A DNA stretch of 64,000 nucleotides from Phytoseiulus persimilis (Eukaryota > Arthropoda > Arachnida > Mesostigmata > Phytoseiidae). Of the stretch, positions 1 through 8,748 are shown one piece after another. Positions within the stretch are counted from its first letter, which is position 1. The number at the start of each line of letters is the position of its first letter. The notes under the pieces are model-generated. The model did not search any database. It was not told the DNA's origin and was given only the letters and a program-made list of their open reading frames with translations. The stretch covers positions 2,486,775 through 2,550,774 of the forward strand of contig CM075104.1 of the NCBI GenBank assembly GCA_037576195.1, given 5' to 3'. Position numbers and translations under genes: made by a program.

Positions 1-1914
1 GAGTAACACGGATGTCGTGCCCAGAATGCAACCGGCTCGCGGAAACGTCTGTGCTTATTTGGGTAACGAAAAAGCGCTGAGCATCATTTCCACCGTCCAC
101 TTCTTTTGTATTCCCCGGATACCCAGCGGGAAGAATACATTCGAGCTTCCTTCACGGTTCGGGTATTCTCTCCGAACTTATTTCCGGCTCCTGAATCTTC
201 CACACTGTTCTGGAGCTAGCGGAGCGATCCCACGGGGCCTCCAAGACCTCCGTTCGGCCCATAGGGCTTCATTATCAGGTTAATCATCATCATCTGTTGC
301 CGAAGCTTTGTGGAACTTGTTTTTCCCTCTCCAAGACGAAATCCTGCCGACGTCACTGGAGGCGTATGGCTTCCCAGGGCGAATGAGCGATGCAGCTATC
401 CGCCACTTTCTTTTCATCAGTGGCGAGGGGCTACACTGGCCGGATCGGAAGAAGCCACGTTCGCCCGAACAGAATTGGGACGGTCAGCTGCGACAGCGTC
501 GACGAACGTACCATTAATGCTCCAATGTCCCTTTCAATGTGGGATAGCGTCAATGTGGCGATGAAAGTGTGCTGTCATCGTGATTTTCGCTCGCTACTCG
601 TCGATCTTCCATCTCGAGAGAGATCCTCGAGCTTCGAATCTCCTCCTTGGAGCCACGAGTACAGAATTCTTGAAAGATCACAGGAAGTCGTATATTGACG
701 GTCGGCATGCGAGCGCTCTCGTTGATGCTGACCGCGTCACGCCTCTACCTCCCAATAGTGTCTCCGAAATCTTTTCTACCGCACAAAGTCTGAACGTGGG
801 AGAGTTTTCTCGCAACCGAGGATTCCCGGGGGAAACGTATGAAACTGGGAAGCCAATCGAACGAATTCTAACTCCGAGAATTCTCTTTTTAGGCGCTGGG
901 CATCACGACGTCACTGCTGTGTATGGCGTGTATTCTTCGCAACTACATATCTCTTCGCAGAAACATGAACTACGATCTCTTGCTCAAGCCGATGGCTTAG
1001 CCGCGTCTTGACGAGGCGCGCGAGGATTCAACAGTGTACGTCAAGATGTTTTCTTCGTTCGCGAGCTTGTACACGATAGCAACGGATATTGTTAGGATTG
1101 TGAGCACTGACCGCGGACCACTGGTCAAGTCTTTTCCTGAATCCTGTTGTGATGAACACTTTCTGCATTGAGTCAGGATGAAATCGCCACGATCACAATC
1201 CAAAAGCGTCTCCCAGGACGTGTTTATTGTAACAAACCATCCTCCGATAATGCCTTGTCATAACATCAGGTCGATGTGTAATTTGAGAGGTGCATATATT
1301 TCAGCGGAAGCGAAAAAGGTGATACTGAAATCATAGCGGAGGGAGAAATTATGCGGAGGAATAAATACGTTGGATGTTTGAAAGAACTCTCTGGTTCTCA
1401 TGGCCCGTTTGAACGACGTCCACCATATCTGTGTGTTGAAGTAACTTCTTGAGATGTTTCATCTTTCTTCCGAGTTTGTCTGCGCAGAAGTTTGATCAAA
1501 AAGAAGATGACACCCTCAGCTGCCGGACACTGCTGAGAGAAAAAAGGTCAGACAAGGCTGGGTAGGAGCACTCGACTTTGTGTACTAGAAAGCTTGCGTG
1601 GCCATCCAACGGGGGATTCGAGCGATTTTTCCACGCGCTCCCCGACCTCTTCTCACAAAGTCAACTCCAAACTCCGACACTCGCGCTGAAGAGGAACGTA
1701 GCAGCTCAGACAACTACTTGACTCCGATCCGAACTCCTTCGTGAATAGAACCGCCGATTCATTGCCCGAACACATGACGGTTGTCGATGTCCCACTCCAC
1801 GACTTCCGGTGAAAATAATAGGATTTGAGCTTCACGTATTTACTTAGCTCATGCGGGCCCGGTTGGCGATTATCAACTCCGCGGGTCCAAGAACGTCAAC
1901 GTTGGAGCTTCTTA
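1..1914. other. Stretch without a recognisable gene
   Basis: I see no recognisable gene, RNA or repeat. Reading frames up to about 143 codons occur (580-1011, + strand), but their translations carry no domain or motif I know. The stretch ends at the insertion point of the gypsy element. It may be intergenic or intronic host DNA. Confidence 0.5.
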
Positions 1915-1918
1915 CCTC
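1915..1918. repeat. Target site duplication CCTC, left flank of gypsy element
   Basis: CCTC directly precedes the TG of the left LTR, and the same CCTC follows the right LTR at 8745-8748. A 4-bp duplication is within the range made by Ty3/gypsy integrases. With a matching pair at both outer ends, the insertion is a single intact event at its original site. Confidence 0.8.
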
Positions 1919-2162
1919 TGTGAGACTCTACTGCTCACGGAATGACTGCACTGTATTCGGGTGGATACTCGGGTATTACGGGTTTACTCCGTCCCCCTCT
2001 TTACTCTCTTCGTAGTACCCTAATTCACACACTCATTCACACTCTATTCATTCATCTCTCTTATTCTCGCGGGATTCTCCTCTTTCTCTCTGGTGACTTC
2101 CCTCTCCAGTACAACTGGTCGCCGCTGGGTCGCTCTCAAGACGCTTCCCTTAGAATGCGACA
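1919..2162 (-). repeat. 3' LTR of gypsy element
   Basis: This 244-bp sequence is identical to 8501-8744 except for one C/T difference in the middle (agtaccct here, agtactct there). On the element strand it runs TGTCGC to CTCACA. It contains short pyrimidine-rich runs with repeated ATTCAC/ATTCAT motifs. No clear AATAAA signal is visible within it. Confidence 0.95.
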
Positions 2163-2528
2163 CTCGACCACCGCTACCATACTGGTCTCCTGGCCAGCAC
2201 TCCTACTCGGCACACTCCGCTCTGATATCTGATCTGCCTAAACGAGCACATACCTAAATGAGCACACCTTCGTCGTGAGACTTATGGGATCTCTCTCTTT
2301 TTCTTGTTTTAATCCGCTAGCCCTCTTTACGTCGTAAATGTTGATTACTTCAACAACTGTTCACACCATAGTAACTAAATCAACGCTCTGGCCCTCCGTT
2401 CAATTTGTATAGTCGATATTACACTAACCCTGATTACGAATATTGCGGTTGTTCTCACCACTAGCCCTCATTACAATCCTTTCAGTTGTTCTCACCACTG
2501 GCCCGCATTACAAACAGTGATGACTAGG
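2163..2528 (-). other. 3' untranslated region of gypsy element
   Basis: This is non-coding DNA between the third ORF and the 3' LTR. The bases just upstream of the LTR on the element strand (GGTAGCGGTGGTCGAG) are fairly purine-rich and would be where the polypurine tract should lie, but the match is weak. The motif AGCGGTGGT also occurs just inside the other LTR (leader at about 8490). A short tandem repeat sits at 2433-2510. Confidence 0.6.
2433..2510. repeat. Two-copy 37-bp tandem repeat in gypsy 3' UTR
   Basis: Two adjacent 37-bp units (2433-2469 and 2470-2506) share the core GTTGTTCTCACCACT followed by AGCCCTC or GGCCCGC and begin ATTAC. A third unit starts at 2507 and breaks off. A weaker relative may lie near 2343-2375. 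Confidence 0.7.
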
Positions 2529-3242
2529 TTACATGTCGGCATATGGGGAAGGTGGGGCGTACCGAATCGAGTACGAGGCGGGTGGTGGCACTGCGCGATA
2601 ATCCGCCGGCTCGGGGCGCCGCGGTCGAACTGCTCCGCTTCGTGGGGCTGCCGTCGCGGGAGCGGTCGTCTTCGGAACTACCGGCTTGCCCTCTTTCTGT
2701 CGTGGTCTTTCGTAACCTCCTGTTACCTTCAACCCCATCCTTTCGAGCTGTCTCCGGGATAGCTCCAACTGGTACTCCACTGGGTCGAAGCCGCAGTTCC
2801 TCACGTACTTGGCCACCTCCTGACCATCCCTCCTTGCGACGTAACCTCCGTCGTCTGTCTTCTCATAGACCACCTCTTTACAATCTCGTGCCATGTGGCC
2901 TACTCCCTTACATAAGTGGCAGACCCTCTCTTTATGTTTCGGGCAGCAGCGGCTGAAGTGCCCAACCTCCTTGCACAGGTTACACGTAACCCACCTGGCC
3001 TTACAGTATGGGGCGATCTCCACGTGCCTGTCGTCGCCACACCTCGTGCACCTCCTTGTTGGTTTCGCTACTTGTTCCGCGGCAACCGCCCGCGTTACGT
3101 TCACTTCAAACGCCAACCCTCTTTCCGCTTCGAGGTTGACCGCCCGGCTTCTGGGTTTTTCATCCTTCGGTCCCTGACCCTCTTTGTAAAACACCACTGG
3201 CGGTCCCATGGCTTTGGTCGCTTCTTCTCTGCTGGTGTTCAT
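2529..3242 (-). CDS. Third ORF of gypsy element: triple zinc-knuckle protein
   Basis: This 237-residue protein starts at a true ATG 208 bp downstream of the pol stop, in the position where env lies in errantiviruses. It is not an envelope protein: there is no signal peptide, transmembrane segment or furin-like site. It has three cysteine-histidine clusters: C65-x2-C-x4-H-x6-C80 (atypical spacing), C87-x2-C-x4-H-x4-C100 and C108-x2-C-x4-H-x4-C121. The last two are classical retroviral zinc knuckles, typical of nucleocapsid proteins that bind single-stranded nucleic acid. The C-terminal third is rich in Pro, Ala and Arg. By inference it is a nucleic-acid-binding accessory protein, possibly derived from a captured gag zinc-finger region or a host CCHC gene. 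How it is translated (a spliced or subgenomic RNA, or re-initiation) is unknown. Confidence 0.85.
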   Translation of the reverse strand: MNTSREEATKAMGPPVVFYKEGQGPKDEKPRSRAVNLEAERGLAFEVNVTRAVAAEQVAKPTRRCTRCGDDRHVEIAPYCKARWVTCNLCKEVGHFSRCCPKHKERVCHLCKGVGHMARDCKEVVYEKTDDGGYVARRDGQEVAKYVRNCGFDPVEYQLELSRRQLERMGLKVTGGYERPRQKEGKPVVPKTTAPATAAPRSGAVRPRRPEPADYRAVPPPASYSIRYAPPSPYADM

Positions 3243-3450
3243 GGTGTCTTCTTGCCACGAGGTTCGACGGAAAAGATCCGATTTCGGTGCGCGTTCGCTC
3301 TCGATACTTTCCCCTCTCTTTCACTTTTTGTTTCCCTCTACCTAGTTCAATTCACTCCACTTTATACGTGCACTTGTTTTGTTGATTCCTCGCAACTCTC
3401 TCCACTTCCATCCGTCTCGAACCACGCTACCTAAAGTTGTCCTCGACTTT
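3243..3450 (-). other. Spacer between pol and third ORF
   Basis: This 208-bp gap carries no ORF of note. If the third ORF is expressed from a spliced RNA, the acceptor could lie here. The element-strand sequence upstream of the ATG is not strikingly pyrimidine-rich, so no site is proposed. Confidence 0.5.
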
Positions 3451-6400
3451 CTACTTCGAGTATCTTCCCGTGAATTTCGACTGTCTACCTGGTTGTGCTC
3501 TTCTATCTATTATTTCTGCTTTATCCCTACGTGCCGGTTCTAATCGTGCTGTGTTCAAATCCCTACGAGCCCTCTGTTGTGGCTGATTTCCCACTATTCT
3601 TGGGTCTACATTGATATGAACTTCCTCTGATGATTCCGATGTTTCTATCTCGATCGGTTTCTCCGCTGTTCCTGCCCTCTCTTCTTCCGACTGTTCGATC
3701 TCCGCCGGCTCCTTGATTCTTGTGGATTCGATGACTTCTTCTGGTCTCTCCACGGCTCCGATTCCTGCTTCTTCTAGCTCCTCTTCGTCGTAGTCTGTCC
3801 CGTCGTAAGCTTCTATTTCCTCCTCGTTCTCATCGTGTAGTCGGTACCATTTCAGTTGCGAACAGTGAGCAGTACAAGTGTAATTCCTTCGACCCAATTG
3901 CACCAGTCGATAGGTATCTTTCGGCAATACTTCAGAAATGACCATTGGACCTCGAAACTTTGGTTGCAACTTCGTCGGTTGACCCGTGTGGATTGGCAAG
4001 CGTCTAACTACCACTATATCCCCTTTCGAATATCTGATGTAATGTGGCCTCCTTTTCCCATCGTAATAGTACGCGTATTTGTCCTGGCTTTGCATCAGTT
4101 GTTCCCGAACTTCTGCCTGCACTTCTTCCGCCGGTACCCATACCCTATCCTGTTCGCCCTCTATCAACTGCGCGTGATTATTGATTCTCGGTAGATATCC
4201 ATGCAAGACCTCGAATGGTGATTTCCCCGTACTTCTAGATACCACTCTATTCAAGTACATCTGTGCCGTCGGTAAGAACTTTGCCCAATCCCGGTGATCC
4301 GCCGTTACGCATAACGATCTCAACAATCTGGCCACCTCTTTATTGATTCTCTCTACTTGGCCGTTCGATGATGGTTTCTGACATGAAATTAGAATGTGTC
4401 CAACGCCTTCTTTCAGTAAGAACTCCTCCGTTTTCTTTGAGGTGTACGCAGTCCCTCTGTCGGACACGATTTTCTCGGGCTTCCCGTACGTCATGAACAC
4501 CTTCGTCAAGAACTTGATTACTCCATCTGCTGAAGTTGTCGCGACTGCTTCGAGTATCACGAATTTTGTCAGTCCGTCCACCAGTACTATGATGTGCTCC
4601 TTTCCGTGTGATTTCGGTAGTGGTCCCAAGTGATCGATGAACACCTTCTGGAACGGTCTTCTCTCTGGTCGAATCACGTTACACATCCCCTCCTTCTTGC
4701 CGGACAAGTCTTTGTTGAATATGCACTCCATGCATGCTTGCAGGTGGAACTTCGTATATTCTCTCATTTTCGGGAACCAATACGTTGCCCTCATTAGTTC
4801 CAATGTTTTATCCATTCCGAAGTGTCCGCCTTTGTCGTGTGCTATAACCAAAACATACTTCCTCATTGCCTTTGGCACCACGAATAATCTCCTCCCGTCC
4901 TTCTCCTTGAACAGTACTCCTTGTCGTTCACAGAACCCCTGAACTAGATTTTCTTCTCTTCTTGTTCGTTCCGCCTTGGTCTTCCTCAGTGCTTCGAGTC
5001 TTTCCTTGATGAACTCGTCCGCTGCTTGTATCATCTGGAATTCATCGTGCGTCGCTAGCGCTGCGAACACTGTTTTCTGTTTCGAGTCCGTCGGATATTC
5101 TTGCTCTTCCGTCTCTTGTGCTTCTTCGACTGGATCCCTACTAAGTGCGTCCACGTGGGCCATCGCTGTTCCCGGTCGGTGACGAACCGTGAAGTTGAAC
5201 TCTGCTATTCTATCCCACCATCGGCACATCTGCGCGGACCCTCCTTGCGTCTTCAGTGATGTGACCGCTACACAATCTGACACCACAACGAATTCTTGGC
5301 CGTAAAGATAATGTCGCAATCGCTCCATGCTCCACACTACCGCAAGTTGTTCTAGTTTCGTGGAATGATAATTCTTTTCCGATTCCGACAGCTTCCTACT
5401 GATCGCGTAACACATTTTCCATGTTCCGTTCACCTCCTGCATAAGCATCCCAGCTAGTCCTACGCAACTTGCGTCGGTGTGTAATTCTGTTTTTCTTCCT
5501 GGTACGAATCTTTCCAACACTGGATCCCTCAGTAACATGGTTTTCAGTTGTCTGAATGCTTCTTCGCACTTCGGTGACCACACGAACTTCGCTTCTTTCT
5601 TCAACAGTTCCGTCAGTGGGTTTGCTATGGTTGAATAGTTCCATACGAATCTTCGGAAAAACGACGTCAGTCCCAAGAACCTCCTTACTCCATTGACGTC
5701 CGTCGGTGCTGCGAATCGCTCAATTGTCTCCAACTTCACTCCTCCTGGTTGTACTCCCCTCTTTGAAAGTTTGAATCCCAAGAATTGGACCACTCCTCTG
5801 AAGAATTTGCATTTTCCCAACCGAATCGTCAGTCCTGCATTTCTCAGTGCTTTCATTATTTTTTCAATCTGTTCCAGATGCTCCAAGTAGTCGTCCGACG
5901 CTGTGATTAAGTCGTCCAGGAATGGAAACGCTTGTTGCTTTCCGACCATGTCTCTGACTTGTACCATCAGTTCTTGAAATTTCGAAGGCGCGTTACACAG
6001 CCCCATCATGAGAACCTTCGGCTCGTAATGCCCCTCCTTCGTGACGAATGCTGCTTTCTCTGAAGCCCTCGTTGTCATCGGTATTTGGAAATATCCCCAC
6101 GCCAAGTCGAATGTTGAGTACAGTCGTTTGCCTCCAACTCCGTCCAATATGTCGTCGATGATCGGTAGTGGGTAACTGAGCTTCACTGTTTGCGCATTCA
6201 GTTTCCTGTAGTCTATGACCATCCTCCAGCCGCCATCCGCTTTCCTCACCAGCAACACTGGGCTCGCATACTCTGACTTCGACCTCTCTATCATTCCCGC
6301 GTCCTTCAGTTGCGCTATTATTTCGCTCAGGGCTTTATTCTCAGCTTCCGACAATCTATACGGCTTACATCTGACCGGTTTGCTATCCTTCACTTCGTCT

Positions 6401-6585
6401 ATGTCGAATTCTGTCAGGTCCGTTCTCCCTAGTTCCCTCATTGAAGTTGCGATGGCTTCCCGATTCTCGTTCAGTATTCTAAGCAACTGGGTCCTGTAGG
6501 TCTGCGGTACACTTGGTTCCACGTCGATGTCTTCTTCCCGTATGCTGTCTCCTTCACTCGTCTCGACTCTTTTCACTTGTGCCAC
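3451..6585 (-). CDS. Gypsy Pol: reverse transcriptase, RNase H, integrase
   Basis: The open frame gives 1044 residues from a GTG at 6585, which is not a real start. The frame stays open upstream, overlapping the end of gag to at least about 6720, so Pol is probably made by a -1 frameshift. Reverse transcriptase spans about residues 60-290, with Asp160 (STFD) and the catalytic FLDD at 222-225; F or Y both occur before LDD in this superfamily. RNase H spans about 365-483, with Asp371, Glu412, Asp437 and the closing HVDALSR. Integrase has an HHCC zinc domain (H583, H588, C618, C621), then the DD35E core (D651, D709, E745, with exactly 35 residues between the last two) and a GPY/F-like module near 873-895. 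The acidic C-terminal tail (about 915-1044) is not assigned. No frameshift or stop interrupts it. Confidence 0.95.
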   Translation of the reverse strand: MAQVKRVETSEGDSIREEDIDVEPSVPQTYRTQLLRILNENREAIATSMRELGRTDLTEFDIDEVKDSKPVRCKPYRLSEAENKALSEIIAQLKDAGMIERSKSEYASPVLLVRKADGGWRMVIDYRKLNAQTVKLSYPLPIIDDILDGVGGKRLYSTFDLAWGYFQIPMTTRASEKAAFVTKEGHYEPKVLMMGLCNAPSKFQELMVQVRDMVGKQQAFPFLDDLITASDDYLEHLEQIEKIMKALRNAGLTIRLGKCKFFRGVVQFLGFKLSKRGVQPGGVKLETIERFAAPTDVNGVRRFLGLTSFFRRFVWNYSTIANPLTELLKKEAKFVWSPKCEEAFRQLKTMLLRDPVLERFVPGRKTELHTDASCVGLAGMLMQEVNGTWKMCYAISRKLSESEKNYHSTKLEQLAVVWSMERLRHYLYGQEFVVVSDCVAVTSLKTQGGSAQMCRWWDRIAEFNFTVRHRPGTAMAHVDALSRDPVEEAQETEEQEYPTDSKQKTVFAALATHDEFQMIQAADEFIKERLEALRKTKAERTRREENLVQGFCERQGVLFKEKDGRRLFVVPKAMRKYVLVIAHDKGGHFGMDKTLELMRATYWFPKMREYTKFHLQACMECIFNKDLSGKKEGMCNVIRPERRPFQKVFIDHLGPLPKSHGKEHIIVLVDGLTKFVILEAVATTSADGVIKFLTKVFMTYGKPEKIVSDRGTAYTSKKTEEFLLKEGVGHILISCQKPSSNGQVERINKEVARLLRSLCVTADHRDWAKFLPTAQMYLNRVVSRSTGKSPFEVLHGYLPRINNHAQLIEGEQDRVWVPAEEVQAEVREQLMQSQDKYAYYYDGKRRPHYIRYSKGDIVVVRRLPIHTGQPTKLQPKFRGPMVISEVLPKDTYRLVQLGRRNYTCTAHCSQLKWYRLHDENEEEIEAYDGTDYDEEELEEAGIGAVERPEEVIESTRIKEPAEIEQSEEERAGTAEKPIEIETSESSEEVHINVDPRIVGNQPQQRARRDLNTARLEPARRDKAEIIDRRAQPGRQSKFTGRYSK

Positions 6586-6608
6586 CTTGCTGTCCTCTTT
6601 GGTCCTCT

Positions 6609-8423
6609 TCAGTTTGAAAAACTTTTCTTCCCCGATGATTTTCCTCGCGCGACCACTGTGCCCTCGTTCAGGATGATCTTTGTATCCCCCACATTTGCGA
6701 GTGGAACTACTAATTCTCCATCTCTGACTTCACATAATGCTCCCCATCCGGGTTCCTGATCGATCATGAGCGTTCCTTCATTTTTCTCTATCGGAATCGT
6801 CGTGACCATTGAGACTGATTGTGGTTCCAACGTTACCATGGCTTTTAGTTTCAGTTGGACCTTCACGTCTTCCTTCGGTAAGATCTTCGCGATTTCTTCG
6901 AACGCTTCTCCTTTCAAAATCCATGATCGCCCTTCGCAGTACACCGTTACGAGCCCTCTATCCAACAGATCCTTTCCTAGCAATATTTCCCTTTCACTCA
7001 TTGCCCCCGTCGGTAGGATTGTGAGTGTTACCTCTTCCAGCTGCAATCCATCCGCTTCTAACAGGATTTTTGATTGTCCCACTGGGTCGCATGAGCCCCC
7101 TCCTATCCCGCGGATACTCTTCACTGCACTTGGACTTCGTGCCAATCCGAGCTCTTCCGCTGACTTCTCTGAAATGATGCTGACCTCTGCTTCCGTGTCT
7201 ACCCTGGCTGACCATTCTTTACCGTTGACCGTTACTTTCTTCAATCCTCTCTGCCGTTCCGAGTCCACTGGTTCGATCTGCTCGAAACTCCACTCTCTCT
7301 CGACTTGTCTGACATTCCTTTGCCCTCTTTCATGACTTCCGCTATTTCTTCCTCCATAACTCCCTCCTTCCGCTGGCGTTGTCCCTCTTGGTTGATAATT
7401 TGCATTCGGTTCTCTTGTCGGTGGTCCCCAGGTTCCTTGACGGTCTCGCGGTGCTCGGTCCCTGCTCGTCGTTGCGTCTCTCCATGTCGATTCCCTCATT
7501 GGCGGTCTTGTGTGACCCATTTGGTCCCTTCCACTGTCAGGTTGCTGTTGGCGCCAGTCTCCGGTCGTTCTCTGACGTTCTCCTGAAGTTCCTCCTAAAT
7601 ATCTCGTGGCATACGTTCCGGATTCTCGGTGGTCCATGGTTCCTCTGTATCGCCCTTGGTCTCTTGATTTTTCCGGACACCAGGCTTGCTTGTGACCCTC
7701 CTTGTTGCAGATGAAGCACGTTGGTCTCGCCTCGAATCTATTTCCCGTTCCGATTGGTGATGATCTTACTCGACTTATTCTCCTTCGGTCCACCTCCATC
7801 GTTTCCTCGATGTCCTGCACTAATTCTGTCGTATTTTTATGCTCTTTCCCCCTCATTATATGTATCAGAAACGTGTATTCTGGTAGCAGTCCCTCGAGTA
7901 CCTGCTCTTTGATCTCTTTGAGTTCCAGTTCTAACTTTAACGCGATGTGTTCTTTCCTTCTCACATACATTTCCAACCCCTCCCCTCGTTTCTGACCGTT
8001 TTGTAGGAAATCCTCCATCAATTCCCTCCTTTTCCTCTTCGGCGCGTACGTTTCTATGAATAGCGCCTCCCAGTCCTCGAATTTCTCGCACTTACTGCCA
8101 TGATCCCTTTGCCAATATTTCGCCGGGCCAACCAATTTAGCATGCAACACACTTTTCGTATAGTCCTCCGTCCACTTCCCTACTGTTTTTGCCTGTACTA
8201 CATCCTGCAACCAGCTTTCTGCACTAGCTACGGTCCCACCTGAGAACGTCCTCAAGGGCGTTGCCGTGTCGTATGGCTTTACTCTTGTCTCCAGTTTCGG
8301 TTCGTTGGCCTCCTTGTTCTTCACTTCTTGTATCTGTTGCGTCTGGCCCTCAATCCTCTTCTCCATACTCGCCAGTGTCCTTGTTAACTGCGCCAGTACC
8401 GCTGCCAAGCTTGCCTCCGCCAT
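6609..8423 (-). CDS. Gypsy Gag with zinc knuckle and C-terminal protease
   Basis: This 604-residue frame starts at an ATG 77 nt inside the 5' LTR. Residues about 50-215 form a retrotransposon Gag (capsid-like) region with conserved-looking W and Y positions. One classical zinc knuckle (C-x2-C-x4-H-x4-C) lies at 236-249. A Gln/Arg/Gly-rich linker (about 250-385) follows. A retropepsin-like protease covers about 398-505, with flap and core elements such as the ILLGKDLLDR block at 480-489, which matches the usual ILG-x-D-x-L. The active-site triad at 409-412 reads DTEA, where DTGA or DSGA is expected; a single G-to-A change would explain the Glu. The frame stops at 6609, and pol is in the -1 frame overlapping its end. 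Confidence 0.93.
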   Translation of the reverse strand: MAEASLAAVLAQLTRTLASMEKRIEGQTQQIQEVKNKEANEPKLETRVKPYDTATPLRTFSGGTVASAESWLQDVVQAKTVGKWTEDYTKSVLHAKLVGPAKYWQRDHGSKCEKFEDWEALFIETYAPKRKRRELMEDFLQNGQKRGEGLEMYVRRKEHIALKLELELKEIKEQVLEGLLPEYTFLIHIMRGKEHKNTTELVQDIEETMEVDRRRISRVRSSPIGTGNRFEARPTCFICNKEGHKQAWCPEKSRDQGRYRGTMDHRESGTYATRYLGGTSGERQRTTGDWRQQQPDSGRDQMGHTRPPMRESTWRDATTSRDRAPRDRQGTWGPPTREPNANYQPRGTTPAEGGSYGGRNSGSHERGQRNVRQVEREWSFEQIEPVDSERQRGLKKVTVNGKEWSARVDTEAEVSIISEKSAEELGLARSPSAVKSIRGIGGGSCDPVGQSKILLEADGLQLEEVTLTILPTGAMSEREILLGKDLLDRGLVTVYCEGRSWILKGEAFEEIAKILPKEDVKVQLKLKAMVTLEPQSVSMVTTIPIEKNEGTLMIDQEPGWGALCEVRDGELVVPLANVGDTKIILNEGTVVARGKSSGKKSFSN

Positions 8424-8500
8424 CTTCGCTTGTCCTTCCCTGATCTTCTTGGCACTTCCCGTATTCTCTTCGGAACTGGTTCTTTTACCACCGCTGCTAA
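8424..8500 (-). other. Leader between 5' LTR and gag
   Basis: This 77-nt untranslated leader should hold the primer-binding site. On the element strand it begins TTAGCAGCGGTGGTAAAAG. A TGGT, as expected opposite a tRNA ACCA end, first occurs about 11 nt in (TGGTAAAAGAACC), but I do not recognise a matching tRNA 3' end. The site therefore remains a weak candidate. Confidence 0.5.
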
Positions 8501-8744
8501 TGTGAGACTCTACTGCTCACGGAATGACTGCACTGTATTCGGGTGGATACTCGGGTATTACGGGTTTACTCCGTCCCCCTCTTTACTCTCTTCGTAGTAC
8601 TCTAATTCACACACTCATTCACACTCTATTCATTCATCTCTCTTATTCTCGCGGGATTCTCCTCTTTCTCTCTGGTGACTTCCCTCTCCAGTACAACTGG
8701 TCGCCGCTGGGTCGCTCTCAAGACGCTTCCCTTAGAATGCGACA
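8501..8744 (-). repeat. 5' LTR of gypsy element
   Basis: This 244-bp LTR is the partner of 1919-2162, with one difference. It should carry the promoter for the genomic RNA on the minus strand. No TATA box is obvious. An initiator-like GCAGTCATT lies on the element strand near the 3' part of the LTR, but this is only suggestive. Confidence 0.95.
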
Positions 8745-8748
8745 CCTC
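8745..8748. repeat. Target site duplication CCTC, right flank of gypsy element
   Basis: CCTC directly follows the right LTR and matches 1915-1918. It closes the element boundary. Confidence 0.8.

Larger units (their letters stand above)
1919..8744 (-). mobile_element. Full-length Ty3/gypsy LTR retrotransposon, minus strand
   Basis: This is a 6826-bp element read on the minus strand: 5' LTR (8501-8744), 77-nt leader, gag-protease, pol, a third zinc-knuckle ORF, 3' UTR and 3' LTR (1919-2162). The order RT, RNase H, integrase within pol defines Ty3/gypsy and excludes Ty1/copia, where integrase precedes RT. On the element strand the LTRs begin TGTCGC and end CTCACA, the usual TG...CA. They differ at one position in 244, so the insertion is young, and all three ORFs are open. 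One oddity is the protease triad, which reads DTEA instead of DTGA. No primer-binding site matching a tRNA I know was found at the leader. The clade within Ty3/gypsy was not determined. Confidence 0.96.

Noticed and set aside
1942-2232. ORF on the + strand covering the left LTR, repeated at 8524-8814
   Set aside because: It is antisense to the element, lies in the LTR and is shared by both copies only because the LTRs are identical.
5913-5924. RT motif FLDD as a possible inactivating change from YxDD
   Set aside because: Phe at this position is common in Ty3/gypsy reverse transcriptases, so the motif is normal.
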